Below, in pieces: positions 56,837 to 64,000 of a stretch of 64,000 nt of DNA. Numbering within the stretch: position 1 is the first letter of the stretch; every line of letters begins with the position of its first letter. The position numbers and the translations under genes are program-made. Location of the stretch: positions 17,559-81,558 of IMG/VR virus record IMGVR_UViG_3300033148_003055. One strand, written 5' to 3'. The notes under the pieces are model-generated. The model ran no database searches. It was not told the DNA's origin and worked only from the letters and a program-made list of their open reading frames with translations. Source of the DNA: a virus.

Positions 56837-56861
56837 CCTGTCCTCCTCGCTAGAGTTCTCA

Positions 56862-59582
56862 TTATTCGAGTCCCGTCTGGCACTGCCCGGCCTCGCACTC
56901 GACCTCACAGTTACCTTGACACTGGCACTGGCACGTGATGACGCATGACTCCCCGCCTCCGCACCCCTGATCGGAGCAGGCGCACTTAGCCTGGTCTTGC
57001 GTCTCGCATCCAGCCTGGCACCCCGGTTCACATGCATCGGTGCAACTGCTTTGGCAAGAGATTATACACGGAGTATTGCATGAGGTCTCAAGCGCGGTCT
57101 CGGTGCCCGTCGTCGAGCATCCCCAGAGGTCCCCCGTCTCGACCCACTCGCAGTCGTCCGCCATCGCCGCTGTTGCGCAGATCAGCTCTGCCGCGGTAAC
57201 ACAAGTTAGGCTGCACATTCCCTGGGCCGCCGTCTCGCATACCCCCGAGCACGCAGACTCCTGCATCGACGTCTCACACCCGCCCGTCTCACAGAACGCC
57301 TGACACGAGTCCTTGTCCCACCCCCACCAGCCGTTCGCCTTGTAGGTGATCTCGTCCATCTGACCGTCTTTGCCGACGCCAGGGGTGTGGACGACCTCTA
57401 GGATGGTGACCTCAGCGTTGGTCCCGGCGTAGTTGGCGACATCAAGCAGGAGGGTGTCGTTGCGCTGGAGCTCGATCGTGTCCAGGTAGTCCTTCCACTC
57501 GTAGATCGGCAGGACCTCCTTCAGGCGATTGAGCCAGAAGTTCGCAATCGTCTGGACCTGCGGCCTAGACGTCACCGCCCAGCAGTTCATGTCGAGCTCT
57601 TTGCGCCCGAACGCGGCCTCCGCCGTCGCGTCGGTCACGACCAGTTCGTGCTCTTCGTTCTCCTGCATCCAGGTCGCCCGGACCCCGGTGCGAACCTCGG
57701 ACTCGAAGTCGATGCGGGACTTGACGAAGGAGTCCATGAGGCGCTTGTTGTCGGTGATCGTCGCGACGCTGGACTGCGGACCGTTGACGAGCCAGCGAAG
57801 GAACGCCACGCCGTCGTCCCAGTTGATCGACGTCCGGCACTGGAAGGCGAGGTCCTGAGCGATCTGCATGAGCTTGCCTGGACGTGTCAGGGAGAACCCG
57901 AAGACGAAGCCCTCCATCCGCCCTTCGGCGTCGGTGAAGGAGGTGTCGTCGGTCTCCCCGGCGCTCACACCTCCGACCGTCTCGAGGAAGTCCTTGATGA
58001 TGAGGGCCGGGTTGGTGATCACGGTCCCGGAGCCGTCACCGCTATCGTCGATCCCGGCGATGTCCACGAAGAGATCGTCGCTCCCGAAGTCGTACAGACC
58101 ATTGAGGGCCGGGGGGAGCCCGGTGAAGGTTATCGTCGTGCAGTTGTGCCCGAGCTCGGCGGAGAACTGGCTGTCGTTCAGGTCGACCGCGAACATGCTC
58201 GGCTCGATTACCGCCCACCCGTCCGTCTCGTTGCCGATCGCGCCGGAGACCTGAGACGGCGGGGTGAGCCCGGGGTCGACGCCTTCTGCGACAACGAGCT
58301 GTCCTGGCAACATGACCTGAAGTCTGGGCGCCGCCCCGAAGTTCATGAAGCCGTACGACCCGGCGGCGAGGCCGTCCATGTCATCCAGCATCATGTTCCG
58401 TGCACGCCGCTTCCCGTGCCCGAACACCGCGTCCACCCGTTCGCTGGGGTAGTCGTTGACAATGTAGACGTACTCGCCCAGCACCTCGAAGACCTGCTCG
58501 CCTTCCTGATGTGGGGTCGCCTTCGTGACGATGAGGGCGCCGGTGGCCGACGGGACATGCAGGACCATTCCACAGCCGAAGAGGTCGTCTGAGGCGACGT
58601 CGTCGAACTCCCCGACCCACCCCTGGTAGTAGAAGGGCATGTGGACTTCGATCTCGCCGCCCGCCGTCGAGCGGAGAATGCGCCGGGTCTGCCAGCCGAG
58701 TGTGCCGTCGTGCCCCTCGACCTGAATCTTGAGGAAGTAGCCGACGTACTGGCCGTCGACGCCAGTGAAGTTCGTCGCGAAGACGCGGGGGTTGGCGGCT
58801 GTGCCGGAGATGGAGCCGTTGTCAATCGTAGCGCCTCTGGCGGTCGGGGTGAAGGCGCGACCGGTGAAGGTGCCCGTGATGTGCTCGCGCCCGACGCGGA
58901 TCGTGATCTCTGTCGGGTCCTGCGTGAAGTCCTCGCCGCCCTCGATGTAGAACGTCTCGCTGGTGTCGGTGCCGCGAATCTCGTTGAGCAGGCGCCCGCG
59001 CTTCCCGCCCTTTGCCATGACCGTCGGTACCTTCTTCTTGTTCCCATAGACGATCGGGACCATGCGCCCCTCGTGGGCGTTGAGTACGTCGGGGAAGTCG
59101 TCCTTGATGACGAAGTTGGCGAAGTCTCGGTCGTAATGGGAGCCCATGTCGACGACGTCGAACTGAAGCTCGCGCCCGTCCTCGACCCACTGCATCGGCC
59201 CTGCAATCGTTCCCTTGAAGATGGTCGTCAGGTCAGCCTCGACCAGGCCGTCGAAGTATTGGTAGATCGTGACCGTCTTGTTCTCGAGGTCGACCGAGTT
59301 GAGGTTGTCGTGCAGGGCGAGGTCGTTGTCCATGAGGCGGATGCTGACGTCGCCGACCGACGGCTTCGGGTGAAGCGACGTCTTGGCGTAGATGCGTCCC
59401 CAGGAGTTGACGCGGGCCTCCGCGTTGTCCCAGGTCGACGCGTCCCCAGTTCCGATGGTCTGGTCCGAGTACCACTTCGTCCCGACGGCGCCGCCCCATT
59501 CCACCTTGACGATGTTGATGGGCTTGGTGCCCTTGGTGAGGTTCTTCTTCGTCGTGAAGTCGCCTGTTAGTGTGCGGGCCAT
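56862..59582 (-). CDS. Tail/baseplate hub-like protein with CxxxC-rich C-terminal domain
   Basis: 906 residues. The first 750 look like a tail-tip or baseplate hub protein: KPINIVKVEWGG, LHPKPSVGDVSIRLMDND, GRMVPIVYGNKKK, and later a region with receptor-contact type strands. Residues 759-906 hold 27 Cys in C-x3-C spacing (12 pairs), with Gln, Glu, Thr and Gly between, unlike the rest. A radical SAM maturase follows. The domain may be crosslinked into thioether-stabilised fibre or form disulfides. Confidence 0.75.
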   Translation of the reverse strand: MARTLTGDFTTKKNLTKGTKPINIVKVEWGGAVGTKWYSDQTIGTGDASTWDNAEARVNSWGRIYAKTSLHPKPSVGDVSIRLMDNDLALHDNLNSVDLENKTVTIYQYFDGLVEADLTTIFKGTIAGPMQWVEDGRELQFDVVDMGSHYDRDFANFVIKDDFPDVLNAHEGRMVPIVYGNKKKVPTVMAKGGKRGRLLNEIRGTDTSETFYIEGGEDFTQDPTEITIRVGREHITGTFTGRAFTPTARGATIDNGSISGTAANPRVFATNFTGVDGQYVGYFLKIQVEGHDGTLGWQTRRILRSTAGGEIEVHMPFYYQGWVGEFDDVASDDLFGCGMVLHVPSATGALIVTKATPHQEGEQVFEVLGEYVYIVNDYPSERVDAVFGHGKRRARNMMLDDMDGLAAGSYGFMNFGAAPRLQVMLPGQLVVAEGVDPGLTPPSQVSGAIGNETDGWAVIEPSMFAVDLNDSQFSAELGHNCTTITFTGLPPALNGLYDFGSDDLFVDIAGIDDSGDGSGTVITNPALIIKDFLETVGGVSAGETDDTSFTDAEGRMEGFVFGFSLTRPGKLMQIAQDLAFQCRTSINWDDGVAFLRWLVNGPQSSVATITDNKRLMDSFVKSRIDFESEVRTGVRATWMQENEEHELVVTDATAEAAFGRKELDMNCWAVTSRPQVQTIANFWLNRLKEVLPIYEWKDYLDTIELQRNDTLLLDVANYAGTNAEVTILEVVHTPGVGKDGQMDEITYKANGWWGWDKDSCQAFCETGGCETSMQESACSGVCETAAQGMCSLTCVTAAELICATAAMADDCEWVETGDLWGCSTTGTETALETSCNTPCIISCQSSCTDACEPGCQAGCETQDQAKCACSDQGCGGGESCVITCQCQCQGNCEVECEAGQCQTGLE

Positions 59583-59583
59583 G

Positions 59584-59991
59584 TTATTCCTCGCGTTCCT
59601 CGTCGTCCGGTCCGCCGGGGATATCTATCGCTATCACCAAATCCACCAGGGACACGTAACATGCCGGAGTGCTGAAATGCTTATACGGCACCTCTGGCCT
59701 CTCCGTGTCTAGCACTACCTCGGTTTCCAGCACCTTCCCAAGTGCGGCGAAGTACGCGGGCTGGTGCTCGACCGGAACGGCGTCCTGCCCCTTGTCATTC
59801 TTGTTCCCGTGCGCCCACTCGGTGACAAGTGATGTCTTGACGGCGTGGAATACTTTCAGTTCTGCGTTGACGGCGATTACGAAGCGCGCAATGGCAACGT
59901 GGAACTTGGCCGCTATGTTTGGCGCGTGCGACAATTCCCGCAGGGCCGGTGCCGCGTCTAGCAGCTTCTGATACGTGGTCTCAATCGGCAT
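59584..59991 (-). CDS. Tail-associated hypothetical protein
   Basis: 135 residues from ATG at 59991. Helical start (ETTYQKLLDAAPALREL), then YKHFSTPACYVSLVDLVIA and acidic end. Position between fibre and hub suggests a small tail or chaperone-like protein. Confidence 0.5.
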   Translation of the reverse strand: MPIETTYQKLLDAAPALRELSHAPNIAAKFHVAIARFVIAVNAELKVFHAVKTSLVTEWAHGNKNDKGQDAVPVEHQPAYFAALGKVLETEVVLDTERPEVPYKHFSTPACYVSLVDLVIAIDIPGGPDDEEREE

Positions 59992-60014
59992 AGTATCTCC
60001 CCTTGCTAACCCAG

Positions 60015-60230
60015 TTAATCCTCTGCGTGCTTGCGACAATACTCAAGTAGCCAGTTCGCCACGGCCTCTGGCAGTTCCCTGGCCTCGATCTGCAGCGTGG
60101 CCCCTTCGCCATCTGGGACGAGCTTGTACGGGACGTGGATTGTGCCAAGACGCACCGCCGTCAAGCTGTCGCGGGCGACGGGTACTTTCAGCAGCACCTC
60201 ATTCGTCGCGAGGATCGGTTCAATAGCCAT
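60015..60230 (-). CDS. Hypothetical small protein
   Basis: 71 residues. Beta-rich (EVLLKVPVARDSLTAVRL; HVPYKLVPDGEGATLQI) with helical end. Located in tail genes; no family recognised. Confidence 0.5.
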   Translation of the reverse strand: MAIEPILATNEVLLKVPVARDSLTAVRLGTIHVPYKLVPDGEGATLQIEARELPEAVANWLLEYCRKHAED

Positions 60231-60239
60231 CGTCGCTCC

Positions 60240-63200
60240 TTACCATGCCACTCCCTCAGAGTGGTCAAACAGAGTCCCGTAGTTTGTCGTTCCCCCGGCC
60301 TGACTAGCGACTAGAACGTCGCCGTCATCGCCCTTGCCCGTGCCGTCGGACATCCAGATAACATACTCGCCCTCTGCCGGTTCCGCCGGGTCAGTAGCCC
60401 TCTCGTACCCGGCCATCCCCTCGCGGTTCCAAAGGTAGCCGTTCACGAGTAGCGACTGGTCTGCGGTGGCCGCAGCGAACACCCCGTAAACCAACGCCTT
60501 CACCCGACCGTCAGCCTCGTTCGTGCGCTTGAGAACATCGATGAACAGTTTGGCACCGGCCGTCTCATAGTAGCCCGCCTGGTAACCGATCATTACGCCG
60601 TAGCTGTCAGTCACCAGCGAGTATCCAGAGTCCGCTCCGATCAGTGTGTTGTACTCGCCAGTCGTAAGAGCCCCGCCAGCGGAAGCACCAATCGCGACAT
60701 TGATGTCGCCAGTAGTCAGAGCGTCCATCGCTGACCAGCCTATAGCAACGTTGTATCCCGCATTAGTAAATGCGTTATACATCGCCCGGTAACCTATGGC
60801 GATGTTACTATGGCCGGTCGCGCCGGCAATGGCACCGAGTCCTGCCTGATAGCCAATGCATATGTTGTAGTTACCGGACCCAATATCGCGCCCCGCATTA
60901 TGTCCGACGTAAACACCACCGGCCCCGGTACTGTCTCGGCCAGTGGCCGCACCAACACCAATCGCGAAAGCCGACGTAGCTGCCTGACCGGCCCCGTAGC
61001 CGATGAATACATTATAAGTTTCAATCGTTAGCGCTCCACCGGCATTGTGCCCCGCCATGAGGTTGTAATTGCCAGTGGTGATCGCATCGCCAGCACTAAA
61101 CCCAAGTGCTAGATTGCTATCACCCTCGGTGACCGATAGCAGCGCGTGATAGCCTCCGGCCCAATTATACTGACCATCAGTAAGAGCAAGTAGCGCCGCC
61201 GTTCCCGCCCCCCAGTTACCGTTTCCGGTAAGTGTGAAGTTTCCCGCGAGTGAACCCATGAACAGATTATTGGTCCCGTAGGTGTGGAACACCCTATCCC
61301 CAGCCTGCGTGATATGCCCAGTCGTTGACGAAGTAGCCTCAAGCTCCAAGGTCGCCCCGCTGAAGGCAATCGTCCCGGCAGCGTTAAAGGTAATGAGCTC
61401 GTTGCCGTCGATCCCTAGCGTACCGCCGTCACCCACGAAGAGGTTCGGCACCACAATGTCCTGGTTGAAGGTGACCGCCCCGGTTGTGTCGAAAGCAAAC
61501 GCACCGCCATCCGAGTTGATGGCGTCAATCTGTAGCGTGTCGCCGTCGTGGACGTGGGCCTGCGGGGCGTTATCCCCCGTCACGTCGGCGCCCGCCGCAA
61601 TGGCGTCCAGCTTCGTAATCTGGGCAGCGGTCGCGACTCCCTTCTGCGCGTCCGTTGCATCCTGAATATCATCCGTGCCGTCAACGTGTTCGGCCGCATG
61701 TGCAGTAGGGTTCTGATTGTCTGCCAACTCTCCAGATAGGCCGGCGACGCTCATTTCGTCGCCCCCTGCGTTTTCATGAGACGCCGCGTGAGTCGCGGGC
61801 GGCGCCCACTTGAGGCCAGACGCCTCTCCTGAATCAGCGGTGAGAACATCATCGTCATCGCCGACATTCAAGACCTCGAGGGTGTCATCGGCCGACGCTC
61901 CAAGAAGATCGCCCTTCGCCGAGAAGTCTGACTCTAACAAGGTTCCCGCAGGAGCGGCAGGAGGAGCCCACTTCAGACCAGAGGCTTCTCCTGAGTCTGC
62001 GGTGAGAACGTCGTCGTCATCCCCGACGCCGAGGAGCTCCGGGGTATCATCGGCACTCGCAGAGATCAAGTCGCCCTTCGCGTCGAGATCGGCGTCCATC
62101 AGGGCACCGGCTCCTGCGACGTTCGTTGCGTCGGTTACGTCCGCCAATGCTTCGATGCCATCGAGCTTCGTAATCTGGACGTCGGTTGCAAGGCCGGTCA
62201 GCGCGTCGGTGGCGTCTTGCGTTGCCTCGGTGTGCTCCGCGCTGGTCAGGTGGTAGTATTCGTCCGCCGTCCCGCCCTGCAGACTGCCGAGATCGTTGTG
62301 GACCGTGACGGCGCTGGTAGCGAACGGGGTCTCGAACGGGGTCTCTATCGAGGCGTTGGCCAAGTCCGTCTCGCTCTTCTGTACGATGATCTTGCAGATG
62401 GGCAGCGAGAACTTGTCCGCCAAGTCAGGCAACGTGGCTGGCATCGTAGCAAGTTCCGCCTGTGCGGCGGTATAATTGCCCTGGCCGTAGACCAGCATGA
62501 GGTGGCCGTCGAAGTCGATGAAGCCCCAGTGGACGGCGTAGCGGTTCGCCGTCAGGGCGTGCAGCGTACCGGAGTCGTCGTCGTAATGTTCCACGTCAAC
62601 GTCAACGACGCCGGGGACTTCCGTCCAATCCACCCCGCCGTCTCGGTAGAACGAGCGGAACGTCCTGTCGTGTATGTGCCCGTCAACGGTGGCGTCAGGG
62701 ATCGCCTCCTCAACCTCAATGTCAGTCTCGTCATCGCCTACGTCATACGTCGCGCCCTCGACAGTGTAGACGCCGTCGTTGCCGGTAGACCCATGCACCA
62801 GGATGGACTCGCCATGCACGAAATGGTCTGCGATATCGCCAGATACCATGAACAGCTTATTGCCCTGATCGAGGTCAGTGATGGCTTCGCTGTTGCCGAT
62901 GTCGAAAGCGTCAATGGTGAACGGCGTGATGACCGCGTAGAGCGACCCAGCCGTCACCTGCAGCGCCAAGTCCTCATGCGCGCTCTTGCTGGTCAGCAGG
63001 CCAGACGCTCGGACGATGCCGACCGTGGACCGCAAGTACCGCAACAGCGTCGTGCCGAGTTCCGGCAGGCGCTGCCCGCCGTTCAGGATGTGTATGTGGT
63101 CATTGCCGTTCTTGTAGACCCGGCCCAACCCGATCTCGGTGCGCAGGTTAATCGTCGTCTGGTCGCCTGTCTTGGCAAAGACCGGAGGGGCTGCGTAGTT

Positions 63201-63656
63201 GACGTATATGAAGTTGACCCCGGCGTCCAGTGCGAACGAATCCTCCTTCGCTATGTCGAAAAACTGCGTGGTGCCAACTGCGCTGTCGGCCGTCTTTATC
63301 ATGCCAACGCCGGCCGAGATGTCTACGGTCCCGTCCTGCGCGGCGGCCTCCGTGATCTCGCAGCCCTCCACGATGACCGCACCCTGCGTCTTGTTCACCC
63401 AATCGTGGATGCTGTAGGTGCCGGACAGGTCGCTGAGGAGTAAGTCAACGAAGGTCGGTGTGCTGCCGGGCCCCAGCAGCTGATTGTGGACGGTCCTTTG
63501 CCAGACGGCGGCGCCGGTCGTGTTGTCGGTGCAGACCCACTCCTCAATAAAACTGGACGCGGGGTTGGTGACGATCACCCGACTGCCGACGAAATAGTTG
63601 TTGGCGCGGTCGTGGTTGACGCCGGGTCGACTTTCGCTGAGGCTTGTAAGCGCCAC
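60240..63656 (-). CDS. Tail fibre with internal duplications and YadA-type beta-roll repeats
   Basis: 1138 residues. N-terminal half has fibre-like strands. About 520-620 hold two nearly identical copies of a unit (AKGDLISASADDTPELL and AKGDLLGASADDTLEVL, each with SGEASGLKWAPPA). From about 790 on, repeats of NxxIGYxAG type (NVFIGYGAGQAA; NICIGYQAGLGA; NIAIGYRAM; NVAIGWSAM) form a trimeric beta-roll as in YadA adhesins. It would contact the host receptor. The end (GTLFDHSEGVAW) may be the tip. Confidence 0.85.
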   Translation of the reverse strand: MALTSLSESRPGVNHDRANNYFVGSRVIVTNPASSFIEEWVCTDNTTGAAVWQRTVHNQLLGPGSTPTFVDLLLSDLSGTYSIHDWVNKTQGAVIVEGCEITEAAAQDGTVDISAGVGMIKTADSAVGTTQFFDIAKEDSFALDAGVNFIYVNYAAPPVFAKTGDQTTINLRTEIGLGRVYKNGNDHIHILNGGQRLPELGTTLLRYLRSTVGIVRASGLLTSKSAHEDLALQVTAGSLYAVITPFTIDAFDIGNSEAITDLDQGNKLFMVSGDIADHFVHGESILVHGSTGNDGVYTVEGATYDVGDDETDIEVEEAIPDATVDGHIHDRTFRSFYRDGGVDWTEVPGVVDVDVEHYDDDSGTLHALTANRYAVHWGFIDFDGHLMLVYGQGNYTAAQAELATMPATLPDLADKFSLPICKIIVQKSETDLANASIETPFETPFATSAVTVHNDLGSLQGGTADEYYHLTSAEHTEATQDATDALTGLATDVQITKLDGIEALADVTDATNVAGAGALMDADLDAKGDLISASADDTPELLGVGDDDDVLTADSGEASGLKWAPPAAPAGTLLESDFSAKGDLLGASADDTLEVLNVGDDDDVLTADSGEASGLKWAPPATHAASHENAGGDEMSVAGLSGELADNQNPTAHAAEHVDGTDDIQDATDAQKGVATAAQITKLDAIAAGADVTGDNAPQAHVHDGDTLQIDAINSDGGAFAFDTTGAVTFNQDIVVPNLFVGDGGTLGIDGNELITFNAAGTIAFSGATLELEATSSTTGHITQAGDRVFHTYGTNNLFMGSLAGNFTLTGNGNWGAGTAALLALTDGQYNWAGGYHALLSVTEGDSNLALGFSAGDAITTGNYNLMAGHNAGGALTIETYNVFIGYGAGQAATSAFAIGVGAATGRDSTGAGGVYVGHNAGRDIGSGNYNICIGYQAGLGAIAGATGHSNIAIGYRAMYNAFTNAGYNVAIGWSAMDALTTGDINVAIGASAGGALTTGEYNTLIGADSGYSLVTDSYGVMIGYQAGYYETAGAKLFIDVLKRTNEADGRVKALVYGVFAAATADQSLLVNGYLWNREGMAGYERATDPAEPAEGEYVIWMSDGTGKGDDGDVLVASQAGGTTNYGTLFDHSEGVAW

Positions 63657-63659
63657 GAG

Positions 63660-64000
63660 TTACTCCCCGCGCTTGTTCAACTCGAGCCGGACCGATACCG
63701 ACCAGAGGTTCTTAGCCTGCTTCTCGAAGGGAAGCTCCGGGTCGAGGAACCGGGCGGTGTACTCGACGGCGCCGGTGTCAGTGTAGGTCCAGGTCGTATT
63801 GACCCCTGTGACCGTCGTGTTGAAAAAAGTCTCGAGGGTGTTCTTCTGGGTGTCGGAGAGCGTGTCGAACCTGAGGACGGCCTCGTACTTCGTGACGCCC
63901 TTGTCGTAGGAGTACGTCACACCCCCGGCGGTCTCGCCGAGGGCCTGACGCTTCTTGGTGATCATCGTGGAACCGGGGAAGGGGCCGGGGAGAGTGATGT
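63660..64000 (-). CDS. Tail protein, 5' end beyond the window
   Basis: The frame runs to the edge (before the ATG at 63965 it reads ITLPGPFPGST). TYSYDKGVTKYEAVLRFDTL and NLWSVSVRLELNKRGE are typical of small distal-tail or tail-completion proteins next to fibre genes. Protein continues upstream; family not certain. Confidence 0.6.
   Translation of the reverse strand, partial: ITLPGPFPGSTMITKKRQALGETAGGVTYSYDKGVTKYEAVLRFDTLSDTQKNTLETFFNTTVTGVNTTWTYTDTGAVEYTARFLDPELPFEKQAKNLWSVSVRLELNKRGE

Overview
This window is part of a double-stranded DNA tailed phage (or prophage) genome of roughly 60% G+C. Nearly every gene lies on the minus strand, packed with 1-4 base stop/start overlaps (ATGA, GTGA, TGATG, TAATG). 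The host cannot be named. Strong AGGAGG-type ribosome sites, one exact TTGACA/TATAAT promoter and genomically encoded CCA ends on the canonical tRNAs point to a bacterium with sigma70-type transcription. Both window edges cut through genes. Read in transcription order (right to left), tail genes come first and head genes last, so the missing part (connectors, tape measure) probably joins the two edges.

64-53.4 kb: tail/host-recognition module. It has a large fibre with YadA-type repeats and a baseplate-hub-like protein ending in 148 residues with 27 cysteines. Next come a radical SAM/SPASM peptide maturase, an HNH endonuclease and a GT9 glycosyltransferase, then a terminator and promoter. 53.4-49 kb: many small unknown genes, zinc ribbons and an excisionase-like HTH protein.

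48.8-35 kb: replication and recombination. Genes include a SNF2-type helicase, a RuvC-like resolvase, an intein-split uracil-DNA glycosylase, a PAPS-reductase-like enzyme, a RecB-like nuclease, a Sak4-like ATPase, a DUF669-like ssDNA-binding candidate, a Transposase_20-domain protein and family A DNA polymerase. A striking 21-unit, 18-bp repeat array lies between the last two. 35-18 kb: DNA modification and nucleotide metabolism. This holds four DNA methyltransferase-like genes (one with an intein that carries an HNH gene in another frame), ParB-like protein, primase-helicase, dNMP kinase, HD hydrolase, clamp-like protein, metallophosphoesterase, macro-domain protein and a GIY-YIG protein.

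17.3-1 kb: late and head module. A phage sigma factor is followed by a TerS candidate, coiled-coil and membrane proteins, a tRNA cluster (11 assignable tRNAs plus odd tRNA-like elements), TerL, a portal-MuF fusion, a protease-scaffold fusion, the HK97-type capsid and a multi-domain glycosyltransferase. A twelfth tRNA (Gln) lies inside the portal reading frame. Two families of dispersed intergenic repeats mark operon starts: A/B at 17.3 and 48.9 kb, and a promoter cassette at 9.0 and 53.7 kb. The sigma factor plausibly serves one of these families.

The most promising candidates for something new are: (1) the radical SAM enzyme beside the CxxxC-rich tail protein; (2) the 18-bp alternating repeat array beside the Transposase_20-domain protein; (3) the tRNA gene embedded in the portal gene; (4) the nested HNH gene with its own promoter inside an intein.
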